Origin: an uncultured Erythrobacter sp.
GTDB lineage: Bacteria; Pseudomonadota; Alphaproteobacteria; Sphingomonadales; Sphingomonadaceae
Length of the DNA: 64,000 nt
Assembly: GCA_947503155.1 (NCBI GenBank)
Contig: CANNCL010000001.1
Span: forward strand, 1,054,001-1,118,000
Direction: 5' to 3'
In this document: positions 35,120 through 44,746 of the stretch, one piece after another
Layout: each line of letters begins with the position of its first letter
Position numbering within the stretch: the first letter of the stretch is position 1
Notes under the pieces: generated by a model
What the model saw: the letters and a program-made list of their open reading frames with translations, nothing else
What the model was told of the DNA's origin: nothing
Databases searched by the model: none
Program-made: the position numbers and the translations under genes

Positions 35120-35410
35120 GAGCGCGGGAGCGAGGTTGACTTGCTGCTTTCTACCAGCATCGAGAGGCTCGACAAATCGGTACTTGAACAGTTGCCCAAC
35201 TCGCAGACCGTGGCGTCGATCTCTGCCGGTTTCAGCAATATCGATCCTGAGCCCACCAACCCAGATCTATGGAAGTATGTGCCAAATGTCCTGCTGACCC
35301 CGCATCAGGGCGGATCCACATTTGGAACACTCTTCAAGCAAGCGCAGTTGGCGCAAGAGAACATTGAGGCATTCTTGAGCGGTGAATTGCTGTTGTCGCT
35401 CGCGGGATAG
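35120..35410 (+). pseudogene. D-2-hydroxyacid dehydrogenase, internally deleted
   Basis: About 97 codons. The first part (VDLLLSTSIERLDKSVLEQLPNSQTVASISAGFSNID) corresponds to the N-terminal catalytic domain up to the GxDxID region. It then jumps to PEPTNPDLWKYVPNVLLTPHQGGST, the C-terminal part with the catalytic His, and ends in ENIEAFLSGELLLSLAG. The whole Rossmann domain, about 200 codons, is missing. It cannot bind NAD. It is one of several internally deleted genes in this cluster. Confidence 0.7.
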
Positions 35411-35427
35411 ATCGACAACAAAAGTAT

Positions 35428-35444
35428 TGACATGTTAAGTGTCG
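35428..35444. promoter_or_regulatory. 17-bp regulon palindrome, site 1
   Basis: TGACATGTTAAGTGTCG matches TGACACTA-N-TAGTGTCA at 12 of 16 positions. It lies 73 bases before the alpha/beta hydrolase start. Likely operator of the cluster TetR regulator; inferred. Confidence 0.5.
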
Positions 35445-35516
35445 ATACATACCCCAAGCTGCTGCTGTTTATTGGTTCATCCGCCAACGTTGCAGCGACA
35501 GGGGACAAGCAAATCC

Positions 35517-36347
35517 ATGGAACAGCATCGCGTCTCATCAGGTGATGTGGAGCTCGCAGTCTTTTCTGCTGGCGACGGTCCACCGGTCCTGCTGCTACAT
35601 GGCTTTCCAGATGACCATGAGGTCTGGGAAAACCAGATCTCTGCGCTGGTCATTGCAGGCTATAGGGTGATCGCACCAGACACGCGCGGCTGCGGGCAAT
35701 CTACCATTCCACCGCAAGTTTCCGACTATCGCATCAAATATCTCCTCAATGACATGATTGCTTTGCTCGATCATTTCGGATTGGAGAAAGTTGCACTAGT
35801 CGCGCACGATTGGGGCGCGATGATTGCTTGGCGTCTGGTGATTGCTCATCCTGATCGATTTGAACGTTTCGCCGCGCTCTCGGTCGGTCACCCTGCAACC
35901 CTTGGTGCGGGAGGGAAGCTACAAATGCTCAGAAGCTTCTACATCTTCTTCTTCCAATATCGCGGACTGGGTGAATGGCTGATGCGTGGGTTCAACTGGC
36001 GCATGGTGCAATGGATATACAGAACGAAGGATGAAGCGGACCGGGCTGTCGCGCGGCTTTCGCGGCCGGGTTATTTGACCGCTGGGATCAATTATTACCG
36101 CGCCAATATGCGAATGTTTGCCCAGCGGAACGTGCCGGAATGCAAAGGTATGCCAGTGCTCGGGCTGGCCGCTGATGGCGATCCTTTCATCAGTGATAAA
36201 CCTTTGCGAGAAACTGCGCGCTTCGTTGATGGCCCTTACCGATTTGAGATTATCGAAGGCGCAGGGCACTGGCTGCAAGTTGACGCCCCCGACAAAGTGA
36301 ACACGTTGCTGCTTGATTTTCTTCGCGGCGATCCTGCGGAAAAATAG
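35517..36347 (+). CDS. Alpha/beta hydrolase, epoxide-hydrolase-like
   Basis: 276 residues from ATG of MEQHRVSSGDVEL; a reading with 26 more codons upstream would cross the promoter. HGFPDDHEVWENQ carries the oxyanion turn and VAHDWGAMIAWRL the nucleophile Asp, the epoxide-hydrolase/dehalogenase form. GAGHWLQVDAPDKV holds the catalytic His and ADGDPFI a likely acid. HGFPD and HDWGA favour soluble epoxide hydrolase over dehalogenase. Cytoplasmic. The palindrome upstream puts it in the TetR-like regulon. It could open epoxides formed during degradation of the cluster's substrate. Confidence 0.8.
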   Translation: MEQHRVSSGDVELAVFSAGDGPPVLLLHGFPDDHEVWENQISALVIAGYRVIAPDTRGCGQSTIPPQVSDYRIKYLLNDMIALLDHFGLEKVALVAHDWGAMIAWRLVIAHPDRFERFAALSVGHPATLGAGGKLQMLRSFYIFFFQYRGLGEWLMRGFNWRMVQWIYRTKDEADRAVARLSRPGYLTAGINYYRANMRMFAQRNVPECKGMPVLGLAADGDPFISDKPLRETARFVDGPYRFEIIEGAGHWLQVDAPDKVNTLLLDFLRGDPAEK

Positions 36348-36385
36348 AGGGCGACAATGCGCGTCTATGGGCACCCTCATGCGCC

Positions 36386-36541
36386 ATGGGTTACTTTAAG
36401 CCGCACACGCTTCCGCCTGCTCCGGCTGGCTATCTAGAACGCGCCGCCTTTTGGTTTGGCGCAATTTTCATGATCGGCCTTTTCCCGATAACTGTTCCGG
36501 TTGGCTTGGCCTTAACGCTTCGGAACCACATCAAGTCGTAG
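36386..36541 (+). CDS. Possible small membrane protein
   Basis: 51 residues. A short N-terminal part rich in Pro (YFKPHTLPPAPAGYLERA) leads into one or two hydrophobic segments (AFWFGAIFMIGLFPITVPVGLAL) and a basic end. It starts 38 bases after the hydrolase stop and runs 11 bases into the convergent sulfatase gene. No ribosome-binding site is evident and no family is recognised. The composition looks like a real membrane peptide, but chance is not excluded. Confidence 0.3.
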   Translation: MGYFKPHTLPPAPAGYLERAAFWFGAIFMIGLFPITVPVGLALTLRNHIKS

Positions 36542-38339
36542 GCGGCGGACTTGTCCTTCGAAGGCGCTTGATGCCACGAAAAGCGAACCATGCGGTCGCC
36601 AATAGTAGGCCGAGAATTCCCGCCAGCACGAGATAAAGCCACGGGTAGTTTTCCAGCATCCGGCCGGTCGTATTGGACCTGATCTGACTGACCGTATCGA
36701 AGCCTTCTGGCATTTCGAGCACACCTTGCTCCTTAGCGTAGGCCGCGTACTCAGCGAGGAGATCGGCCAGCACATCTGGCTTTGCTTCGGAAAGATCGTT
36801 GGTCTCACCAGGGTCCAAGCTTAGATTGAACAGCCGCCAGCGTCCGTCTCCAACCGGCGGCATGCTGCGGGTGATCTTGTAGTCGCCTTTATACAGGGCA
36901 GAATTTCCTGAGACCTCAATCGCGCGGATGTCATTGTCTCCATAAACGCTTTCGGCTTCTCCCATTAGGACTGGCAATAGGCTTCGCCCGCTCATGGGTG
37001 TCGCGTCATCCTGCGCATCTCTTGCACCAATCCAGTCCAGAAGTGTGGGAGCAATGTCTGTCACCATGGCCGGGCTATCTATCCGCGCATTCTCTAATCC
37101 CGGGCCAGCCATGATAAGCGGGACACGAATGCCGCCTTCTGTTGCGTAGAATTTATACCATGCGCCGGGAGTAGCTGCGGCTGACGCCCATTCCGGGCCA
37201 ATGAAGCCCCAGCTTCCGCGACCACCCATATTCTCAAGTCCAATGTCGTAGCCGGTCAATCGGAAATAGAATCCAATCGCAGCGTTGTTGTCGCCGCGCG
37301 AGGGTTCTGGTCCATTGTCAGAGGTCACTACGAAAATAGTGTTCTCGTATTGGCCTGATGCCTTCAGATGCTCAACGAAACGGCCGATATGGTAATCCAT
37401 TGCATCAAGCATCGCAGCATTCACAGCCATCCGTGCGGAATAGAGCTCGCGCTCTTCTGCGCTCAGATCATCCCATTGGCGCAGCTCTGGCGGGAGATCG
37501 GCAAGGGCTGCACCTTGCGGGACCAAGCCCAGTTCAATCGCTCTTGCGTGACGCTCCTCGCGCAAGACATGCCAGCCAGCATCATAGCGGCCGTCATATT
37601 TAGCGATGAACTCAGGCGGCGCTTGCACGGGGATATGGATCGCTTGAAACGGCAGATAGGCAAGAAACGGCTTTTCGCTATCGGTTGCCGCAAGATACTC
37701 GATCATGCGGTCGACAATGAACTCCGAAGAATAGAAATCATCGGGCAGAGCTGCCTCGGCTCCATCCTCAAACCACGGGGCGTCCGCGTAGAACGGGATG
37801 TAGGACCTATCCTCCCAATTGTCGGCTCCTGACGCAGCGAGAGCAAAGCTGCGGTCGAAGCCGTGAGCTTGGGGCATCTCCTCTGGCTCCTCTCCCATAT
37901 GCCATTTGCCAACCATGAGGGTGCGGTATCCCTCTACCCGAAGCCGGTCTGCGATGGTCAGAACGCCGGGTTCAAGAGCCATCGAATAGCCAGGCTGTCC
38001 CGCCTGTTCCTCAGGCAGAACTTCGGGAATGGTCGCGATACCCGTGCGATGATTGTCGATACCCGTCAGCAGCATGGCGCGCGATGGCGAGCACAAGGGC
38101 GAGGCACGATATTGTGTGAACATTGCGCCCCGACGCGCGAGCGCATCAATGTTCGGCGTGTTGGCTTCCCCGCCATAGATGCCGAAATCCATAAGAGCCG
38201 CATCATCAACCAGGATGATGACGATGTTGGGCTTTGTGCTTGGCTGCGCCTCTGCGACGCTAGCAGGAGCGATGATCGCAAGCGGTAAGAGGCACAAAGC
38301 CGAAATGGCGGGCAAGCGTATGCGTGCAAATTGTACCAT
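36531..38339 (-). CDS. Sulfatase (arylsulfatase family), exported, C-terminally anchored
   Basis: 602 residues from the ATG of MVQFARIRLPA (AGGGAAG upstream); a start 15 codons earlier lies inside the operator. Signal peptide 1-31. Metal-binding Asp45 and Asp46 (ILVDDAA) and the sulfatase motif C83-S-P-S-R, whose Cys must be converted to formylglycine. GKWHMGEEPEE and SDNGPEPSRGDN complete the active site. A C-terminal helix (WLYLVLAGILGLLLATAWFAF) anchors it, so it acts in the periplasm on sulfate esters. Divergent from the broken acyl-CoA synthetase, with a regulon palindrome between. The FGE needed to mature it is at 46640. Confidence 0.9.
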   Translation of the reverse strand: MVQFARIRLPAISALCLLPLAIIAPASVAEAQPSTKPNIVIILVDDAALMDFGIYGGEANTPNIDALARRGAMFTQYRASPLCSPSRAMLLTGIDNHRTGIATIPEVLPEEQAGQPGYSMALEPGVLTIADRLRVEGYRTLMVGKWHMGEEPEEMPQAHGFDRSFALAASGADNWEDRSYIPFYADAPWFEDGAEAALPDDFYSSEFIVDRMIEYLAATDSEKPFLAYLPFQAIHIPVQAPPEFIAKYDGRYDAGWHVLREERHARAIELGLVPQGAALADLPPELRQWDDLSAEERELYSARMAVNAAMLDAMDYHIGRFVEHLKASGQYENTIFVVTSDNGPEPSRGDNNAAIGFYFRLTGYDIGLENMGGRGSWGFIGPEWASAAATPGAWYKFYATEGGIRVPLIMAGPGLENARIDSPAMVTDIAPTLLDWIGARDAQDDATPMSGRSLLPVLMGEAESVYGDNDIRAIEVSGNSALYKGDYKITRSMPPVGDGRWRLFNLSLDPGETNDLSEAKPDVLADLLAEYAAYAKEQGVLEMPEGFDTVSQIRSNTTGRMLENYPWLYLVLAGILGLLLATAWFAFRGIKRLRRTSPPPTT

Positions 38340-38395
38340 TGAAGTCTTCCCTACTGTGCTCGGAGTCCTATGCGGTTGCTCCAAGCTAAATATGA

Positions 38396-38412
38396 TGACA
38401 TTAATAGTGCCA
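38396..38412. promoter_or_regulatory. 17-bp regulon palindrome, site 2
   Basis: TGACATTAATAGTGCCA matches TGACACTA-N-TAGTGTCA at 14 of 16 positions. It sits in the divergent promoter region between the sulfatase and the broken acyl-CoA synthetase gene, overlapping a CATAAT -10-like box. Confidence 0.6.
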
Positions 38413-38470
38413 TAATATGAATCGGGTCAATCCGTGAGCAAATCATCAATCCACGTGGGAAGAGAGAAAT

Positions 38471-39678
38471 ATGGCAAACCCATTGAGGGCATTCTGGCGT
38501 GATGCGAAATTCGGCGTGCGCGTGTTGCGCGTGTTGCGTCTGTTCGGCGACCTGAAGCCGAATGATGCCAGAACGGTTGCCGATGATTTTGAGGATGTGA
38601 TTGACGCCCGTCCTGACAAGGCCGCCTTCGTCTTCGAAGGGGAGAGCGTAAGTTATCGGCAATTTGAAGAGCGAGCCAACCGCGTCGCAAATTCTCAGCC
38701 ACTGAGTTCTGGGGTGACGTTGCGGACAACAACGCGTCCTTGTTTGTCTATATCGGCGAATTGTGCCGTTACCTTTTGAGTGCGCCTGATCACCCCAAGC
38801 AGAACAGTCACCGACTTCGCGCCGGATTTGGCAATGGATTGCGCGGTGAAGTTTGGCGGCCATTTGTTGAGCGGTTCCAGGTCCCGACAATGCGGGAACT
38901 TTATGGCTCAACCGAGGGCAACGTGTCCTTCCTAAACCTTGACGGCACAATTGGTGCGATCGGACAGATGCCAGCATGGATGGGGTCAAAGATTGGAATG
39001 GAGCTCGTCAAATTCGATGTGGTTGAAGAGCGCCCCATACGCGGCGAGGACGGGTTTTGCATAAAGACAGATGTGGACGAGCCCGGTGAAGCCCTGGGCA
39101 AAATTACCGATGTTGGGCGGCAGTCATTCAGCGGATATCACGATAAGAAGGCGACCGATTCGAAGATCCTGACTGATGTTTTTGAACAGGGCGACAAGTG
39201 GTTTCGGACCGGCGATTTGATCCGCCGTGATGCTGACAATTATCTCTATTTCGTCGACCGGATTGGCGACACCTTTCGGTGGAAGGGAGAGAACGTCGCC
39301 ACCAATGAAGTGGCAGATGTCATGTCCAAATATCCCGGTGTTGAGCTGGCGAATGTCTATGGCGTCGAGGTGCATGGCTTTGAAGGCAAGGCGGGGATGG
39401 CGGCGCTGACAGTTGGGTCCGATTTCTCCATGGTCAGTTTTGCCAATCATCTCCGCGCAGGGTTGCCGGCTTACGCTGTGCCCCTGTTCCTTCGGATTCA
39501 GCCGGAGGCCGAAACCACGGGTACGTTCAAGTTCCGCAAAGTTGAACTGGTCAAGCAAGGGTTCGATCCAGAGCACACTGATGATCCGCTTTGGTTCCTC
39601 GAGCCTGGTGGAGCTCAATTCATTGCACTGGATGGTCAGATCCATGCGCGCATTGTCAACGGTGACTACCGCCTTTGA
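38471..39678 (+). pseudogene. Long-chain acyl-CoA synthetase (FATP/FadD6-like), internally deleted
   Basis: The first 74 codons (start AFWRDAKFGVRVLRVLRLF, then AFVFEGESVSYRQFEERANRVAN) are the normal N-terminus. The text then jumps, in another frame, to SATEFWGDVADNNASLFVYIGELCRYLL, which lies past the middle of this family, and continues to a normal C-terminus with YGSTEGN, WFRTGDLIRRD and FRWKGENVATNEV. About 200-250 codons, including the ATP-binding YTSGTTG loop, are missing and the frame is shifted at about 38695. The enzyme is inactive. An internal start at FVYIGEL would give a headless fragment. Confidence 0.82.
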
Positions 39679-39706
39679 GGTCGCCTCCGCGGATTGACTC
39701 ATAAAT

Positions 39707-39739
39707 CGACACTATGTATGCCAATATCATATGTCACTA
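39707..39739. promoter_or_regulatory. Weak pair of regulon half-sites before the TonB receptor
   Basis: CGACACTA at 39707 and TGTCACTA at 39732 each resemble a half of the TGACACTA-N-TAGTGTCA palindrome, but neither has a good partner at the right distance. Possible degenerate operator; weaker than the other sites. Confidence 0.3.
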
Positions 39740-39766
39740 TAAATGCCGATAGATGGGAGAGAATTT

Positions 39767-42325
39767 GTGGCACGTATTCAGTTGAGCTCGCTTTGTCGTG
39801 GTGGATCAAAAACTGCGGTCATCGCCGCTCTGGGATGGGGTCTGGCTGCCTCTCCAGTTATGGCGCAGGACGAAGCGGCGGTTGATGCCCCTGCGCTCGA
39901 CGCGGACACATCTGTCATCATCGTTACTGCAACGCGTAGGGCGCAAGACGTGCAGGATATTCCCATTGCCGTGACCGCAGTTGGTTCAGAGCAGTTGGAA
40001 GCGCAGGCAATTGATGATGTAACTGACCTGGGCAATGTCGCTCCCAGCTTCAATTTCTCCCGAGCGCAAGCCGCCTCAAACGGTGTTGTGCTGCGCATTC
40101 GCGGTGTCGGAACCACGTCCAACAATATTGGCTTTGAAAGCGCGGTCGGCGTTTTCGTCGACGGCGCCTATCAATCACGTCCGGGCGTCGCATTGTCAGA
40201 ATTTGTCGACGTAGAGCGGGTCGAGGTCCTGCGCGGCCCGCAAGGAACTTTGTTCGGCCGCAACACCTCCGCCGGTGCTCTTAACATCGTCAACCGTCGC
40301 CCGGATCTCAGCGAGTTCGGCGGGTTCGTCAATGCAAGCTACGGCAATTTTGACCAATTCAGCCTGCAAGGCGCGGTCAATGTGCCGGTGGTTGAGGACT
40401 CGCTCGCGCTTCGCGTGACCGGAGCTTACCGCGAGCGCGACGGCTTTATCGGCGTTCTCGATGCCGCGGGCAATCAGTTCGACACCACCAACGATGTGGA
40501 TCGTTATCTTGTGCGAGGGCAACTCGGTTTCGCGACTGAAGGCGGCATCCAAGGCCGCATCATTGCTGACTTCTCCAAGGACCAAAGTTCTTGCTGCGGC
40601 GCGATCGAATTGCTGCGTTCTCCAATCGAAAGCGCAGGCTTATTCGGCCTTGTTGGGCTTGGGCCGCGCGGCGGGATGGGTTCTCCTGTTGTCGCGGATA
40701 ATCCTTTTGATCAGACGGCTGCACGAGAGGCGCTCGATAATCGGCTTGCCACCCTAAATCGCGTACCCACCGCGGACGTCGAGAACTGGGGAATTACGGC
40801 TGAGATCGAGGTGCCAATCAGTGATAATGTCGACATCATCTATGTCGGTTCGTACCGCGATTATGAGGCGAACGAGGCCTTCGATTCCGACTTTTCTGCG
40901 CTCGATGTGTTCGAAGTCGTCAACAACACCACGGCCATTGACACGATGACGCATGAGCTGCGTTTCCAAGGGGATGCCTTTGGCGGCCGGCTCGATTGGT
41001 TAGTCGGTGCGTTCTACTCCGACGAAGATATCCTGAGCAACGCTGTGCTAACTCTGGGAGACGACTTTGGCGAACTTGTTGGTGCGACTTTGTTTGGCCC
41101 GACTGGCGGAATGTTCGGGGCTAACCCGCTGACAATTTTGTCCGGCGGCTTTGATCCTTCGACGACCATCACGAACAATCAGTTCGGTCAGTCGAGCGAA
41201 AGTTTCTCCGTATTCACCCATAACGTGATCTCTGTGACCGACCGGCTCGATTTAACCCTTGGCCTGCGATATTCGGACGAAACCAAGGACGGCTTCTTCG
41301 CGCAGCCATCGAGCACCAATCCCGTGTGCGCTTCGCTTGCGGCCCGCGCCGCCGCTGGGGCAATCCCGCCTACGTTGGTTGGGCCCGTCATTGGCCTTGG
41401 ATGCTTTCCGCTCACAGCCCCAGCAAATCTACCGCAATCGGCATTCCTGCCTTTGCCGCAAACTTTTGACGCGCGCTTTGAAGATGACGAACTGATCTAT
41501 ACGGCAAAGGTCGGCTATGCCTTCGATGATGTGAATATCTATGCCAGCTATACTCATGGCTTTAAGTCAGGCGGGATCAACCTCGACGCGACCGCTGGTG
41601 TGAACGCGTCCGATCCAACATTTGATTCAGAAGTGGTGGATGCGTTTGAAGTTGGTCTCAAGGGCCGTTTTCTGGATGGTGACGTGACCGCCAATCTAGC
41701 GCTGTTCTACCAGGATTTCAGCGATTTCCAGGTCTTGGAATTCACAGGCACGCAGTTCCAGTCCTTCAATGTGCCCAATGTGAAAAGCTCGGGTGCAGAA
41801 CTGGAGGTCGTTTTGCGGCCCACAGATGGGCTCACGATCAACACGTCGCTGGCCTATACCGATGCGCGCTATCCTGAAAATTGTGCTGCCTCTACAGATG
41901 CTTTGTCGATCCAAAACCTTTGCGGGTTCAGCCTGACTAATGCGCCCGATATCGTTGCCATTGTAGGGGGCAATTACGAAACACCGCTAAGCGACTCGAT
42001 GGATCTATTCCTCAACGGACAGGTTCGCACGGTGAGCGATAGCCGGACCTCGACACAGGGAAGAGCAGTGCCAAATTCGGCGGCGCAGCTAGGTCTGACG
42101 CCGCTCTTGCCGTTTGATGTTCAGGATGGTTTGACGACGGTCAATCTTCGGGCTGGTATCAGGCAGGCTGATGGCGGCTGGGGCATCGAAGTATGGGCGA
42201 CAAATCTAACCAATGAAATCGCCCGCGGCACGACATTTAACACCGCGCTGCGCAGCGGTTCGCGATCTGCGTTCATCTCGCAAGAGCCGCGCATGTATGG
42301 AGTCACCCTAAGGGGCGAATTTTGA
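39767..42325 (+). CDS. TonB-dependent outer membrane receptor
   Basis: 852 residues from GTG with GGGAGAG six bases upstream; an ATG eight codons earlier is the alternative. Signal peptide ends ASPVMAQ. A TonB-box-like segment (DTSVIIVTATRRAQDVQDIPIAVTAVG) leads into the plug (IRGVGTTSNNIGFESAVGVFVDG, VEVLRGPQGTLFGRNTSAGALNIV) and a 22-strand barrel that ends with RMYGVTLRGEF. The family (sphingomonad iron-complex-like receptors) imports many bulky compounds besides siderophores. Next to sulfatases it probably imports the sulfated substrate. It is followed after 83 bases by a sulfatase gene in the same direction. Confidence 0.9.
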   Translation: MARIQLSSLCRGGSKTAVIAALGWGLAASPVMAQDEAAVDAPALDADTSVIIVTATRRAQDVQDIPIAVTAVGSEQLEAQAIDDVTDLGNVAPSFNFSRAQAASNGVVLRIRGVGTTSNNIGFESAVGVFVDGAYQSRPGVALSEFVDVERVEVLRGPQGTLFGRNTSAGALNIVNRRPDLSEFGGFVNASYGNFDQFSLQGAVNVPVVEDSLALRVTGAYRERDGFIGVLDAAGNQFDTTNDVDRYLVRGQLGFATEGGIQGRIIADFSKDQSSCCGAIELLRSPIESAGLFGLVGLGPRGGMGSPVVADNPFDQTAAREALDNRLATLNRVPTADVENWGITAEIEVPISDNVDIIYVGSYRDYEANEAFDSDFSALDVFEVVNNTTAIDTMTHELRFQGDAFGGRLDWLVGAFYSDEDILSNAVLTLGDDFGELVGATLFGPTGGMFGANPLTILSGGFDPSTTITNNQFGQSSESFSVFTHNVISVTDRLDLTLGLRYSDETKDGFFAQPSSTNPVCASLAARAAAGAIPPTLVGPVIGLGCFPLTAPANLPQSAFLPLPQTFDARFEDDELIYTAKVGYAFDDVNIYASYTHGFKSGGINLDATAGVNASDPTFDSEVVDAFEVGLKGRFLDGDVTANLALFYQDFSDFQVLEFTGTQFQSFNVPNVKSSGAELEVVLRPTDGLTINTSLAYTDARYPENCAASTDALSIQNLCGFSLTNAPDIVAIVGGNYETPLSDSMDLFLNGQVRTVSDSRTSTQGRAVPNSAAQLGLTPLLPFDVQDGLTTVNLRAGIRQADGGWGIEVWATNLTNEIARGTTFNTALRSGSRSAFISQEPRMYGVTLRGEF

Positions 42326-42358
42326 CCTTCTCTCCAGTCCGGTCAAAAGGGAAGGGGT

Positions 42359-42373
42359 GGCCGCATGGCGGCC
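42359..42373 (+). other. Hairpin between the TonB receptor and sulfatase genes
   Basis: Arms GGCCGC and GCGGCC around ATG, followed by a pyrimidine-rich stretch. It may be an attenuator that lowers expression of the downstream sulfatase relative to the receptor. Weak evidence. Confidence 0.3.
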
Positions 42374-42408
42374 GCCTCTTCTTCGTTTTCGAAAGCTGAG
42401 GTCAATCG

Positions 42409-44073
42409 ATGAAAAGATGGCAGAAAATTGTTGGGGGATTGGCGGTCTTCTTGGTGGCCGCTGGTGCGCTGGCTTACACGTTTAGGACCGACCTCATACT
42501 TTGGGGCGTCAAGAACCGCGATCTGCCCGCGATTGCGGCTGAGACGCCAAAAATCGAGTGGCAGCAAGGCCCGGCGGAGGCCGCTCAGCCGATCGGGGAG
42601 CGCCCTCCCAATGTTATTCTGATCCTTGCAGATGATCTTGGCATCAATGATATCTCGACCTTTGGTGGCGGGGTCGCAGGGGGCCTTGTGCCTACTCCGA
42701 ACATTGATCGCTTAGCGGCACAAGGGGTGAACTTCACCAACGGCTATGCCGGAAACGCCACTTGCTCACCCTCGCGCGCGATGCTGATGACAGGACGTTA
42801 TGCGACCAGCACGGGTTTTGAATTTACCCCTACGCCTGCTGGTATGGGCCGGGTCGTCAGTTCAGTCTCTGGCGATATCCGACCTGATCTTCCGTCCGGC
42901 AATTATGATTCCGAAGCGGACGCTGAGCGCCCGGCCTACGAAGATCAGGGGCTGCCGTCAGAAGAGATCACCATCGCCGAAATGCTTGGATCGGCCGGTT
43001 ACCATAATGTGCATATTGGCAAATGGCATTTGGGCGTAAGTCCCGAAATCGACCCGCTCGGTCAGGGCTTTGACGAAAGCCTGCAGATGATGGAGGGCCT
43101 GTATTTACCGGAGGACAGCCCGGATGTTGTGAATGCCAAGGTTGATTTCGATCCGATCGATCGGTTCCTGTGGGCCTCGCAGCGCTTTGCAGGTTCTTTC
43201 AATCGGTCTGAATTGTTTCAGCCAGGAGGCTATCTGACAGATTGGTGGACTGAAGAGGCGCTCAGCGCGATTGAGGCCAACAGGAACCGCCCATTTTTTC
43301 TGTATCTGGGTCATTGGGCTCCGCACACGCCTTTGCAAGCGACACGCGAAGATTACGAAGCTGTGGGCGATATCAAGCCACATCGTCTGCGTGTATATGC
43401 AGCGATGATCCGCGCGCTTGATCGCAGCGTCGGCGAAATCCTCGACAAGCTTGAGGAAGAAGGGCTGGCGGAGAACACGGTCGTGATCTTCTCCAGCGAC
43501 AATGGCGGCGCTGGCTATGTCGGCCTGCCTGAAGTTAACGCGCCCTATCGTGGTTGGAAACTCACGCTGTTTGAAGGCGGGGTGCGGGTGCCCTTTATGA
43601 TGCGTTGGCCCGCCGGTCTCCCGGCTGGTCGGACTGTCGATCAGCCGGTGACCCATATCGATATCTTCCGCACGATTGCCACTATGGCCGGGGCTGAATT
43701 GCCGGAACGTGACATTGATGGGGTGGACCTATTGCCCATCGCTACAGGCAGCGGCCCGATCGAACGCACCGATGACGCGATTTATTGGCAAAGCGGAGGC
43801 TATTGGGCTGTGCGCGCTGGCGACTGGAAGTTCCAGATTGACCAATCTCAGGATAAAAGCTGGCTGTTCAATCTTTCCGATGACCCTACCGAGCAAGTCA
43901 ATTTGGTGGATCAGCAGCCCGACGTTGCAGCGCGCCTTATGGGCCTGCTCGAGCGGCATCATGAAGGACGCAAGCTGCTATACCCATCCACGACCTTGAT
44001 GTCGGCAATGATCGATAAGACACTTGCCGAGGAATACGAAGAAGGCGACGAATTGATCTACTGGCCAAACTAG
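42409..44073 (+). CDS. Sulfatase (arylsulfatase family), N-terminally anchored
   Basis: 554 residues. GAGG seven bases upstream. An N-terminal hydrophobic segment (7-23) is an uncleaved anchor or signal. Metal-binding ILADDLGIND (Asp75/76), the formylglycine motif C119-S-P-S-R, GKWHLGVSPE and SSDNGGAGYVG complete the active site. It would hydrolyse sulfate esters in the periplasm. It probably shares a transcript with the TonB receptor upstream and the membrane protein 37 bases downstream. It is not a close copy of the sulfatase at 36531, so the two may act on different positions of one substrate. Confidence 0.9.
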   Translation: MKRWQKIVGGLAVFLVAAGALAYTFRTDLILWGVKNRDLPAIAAETPKIEWQQGPAEAAQPIGERPPNVILILADDLGINDISTFGGGVAGGLVPTPNIDRLAAQGVNFTNGYAGNATCSPSRAMLMTGRYATSTGFEFTPTPAGMGRVVSSVSGDIRPDLPSGNYDSEADAERPAYEDQGLPSEEITIAEMLGSAGYHNVHIGKWHLGVSPEIDPLGQGFDESLQMMEGLYLPEDSPDVVNAKVDFDPIDRFLWASQRFAGSFNRSELFQPGGYLTDWWTEEALSAIEANRNRPFFLYLGHWAPHTPLQATREDYEAVGDIKPHRLRVYAAMIRALDRSVGEILDKLEEEGLAENTVVIFSSDNGGAGYVGLPEVNAPYRGWKLTLFEGGVRVPFMMRWPAGLPAGRTVDQPVTHIDIFRTIATMAGAELPERDIDGVDLLPIATGSGPIERTDDAIYWQSGGYWAVRAGDWKFQIDQSQDKSWLFNLSDDPTEQVNLVDQQPDVAARLMGLLERHHEGRKLLYPSTTLMSAMIDKTLAEEYEEGDELIYWPN

Positions 44074-44110
44074 GTGTGTGCCAGAATTGGACCAAAACGG
44101 GGGAATGAGA

Positions 44111-44746
44111 ATGAACCGCGCTAAATGGATTTGGCTCGCTAGCCTAGGATTGATCTATGCCAGCTTTTGGATCTGGTATGGCGGCAATGGCGATCCCGTC
44201 ACGGAGGAAGAGGGGCTGGAAATGCTGGCTCAGATCGAGCGCGTCCACGGCGTTCGATTGGAAGACACGCCCGAAGGCAGCATGAGCCGAAACTTGCGCG
44301 CCATGCTGCCCCTTGATGACGGCAAGGAGTTCTACGCGGTCAATCTGGAAACACGCGCGGATGGCCCTGAGGCGCTTGACGCAGAGGCAGAATACGCTGC
44401 CATCGTTGTCCCGCTGCTGCTCGAGCGCGGCGGGCACCCTGTTTTTCTGAGCGAACGCGCTGGTCTGATGCTCGGCAATTTTGGCGAAGGCGTCGATAGA
44501 GTCGCCGTCGTGCGCTACCGCTCCTTGCGAGATCTGCTCGATATGATTGCTGATGAGAGAATGCTTGAAGGCAATGCGTTCAAGACCGCCTCGCTGGCGC
44601 ATACCGAGGTGTTCATCACCAGACCGACGATCACTTTTGTGCAGGTGCGGCTGATGCTCGGCATGTTTCTCGCTCTACTTGCGATTGCGGGACTGGCGGT
44701 GATTGGGCGTGTTCAGAGGAGGCGCGGAGATGCCTCTGCAGCCTGA
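44111..44746 (+). CDS. Membrane-anchored DUF1330-like protein
   Basis: 211 residues from ATG of MNRAKWIWLASLG with GGGGGA seven bases upstream; an ATG two codons earlier and a GTG further up are possible. One membrane helix at each end (5-20 and about 183-200) encloses a ferredoxin-like alpha/beta region with KEFYAVNLETRADG, AAIVVPLLLERGGHPVFLSERAG and VAVVRYRSLRDLLDMI, resembling DUF1330 dimeric barrels. Function unknown; a second, soluble DUF1330 protein lies at 47621. It overlaps the following gene slightly. Confidence 0.6.
   Translation: MNRAKWIWLASLGLIYASFWIWYGGNGDPVTEEEGLEMLAQIERVHGVRLEDTPEGSMSRNLRAMLPLDDGKEFYAVNLETRADGPEALDAEAEYAAIVVPLLLERGGHPVFLSERAGLMLGNFGEGVDRVAVVRYRSLRDLLDMIADERMLEGNAFKTASLAHTEVFITRPTITFVQVRLMLGMFLALLAIAGLAVIGRVQRRRGDASAA

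Noticed and set aside
38471..38779. Separate small gene before the acyl-CoA synthetase fragment
   Set aside because: Its first 74 codons are the N-terminus of the same synthetase, and the rest is out-of-frame text of the later part. It is one broken gene.
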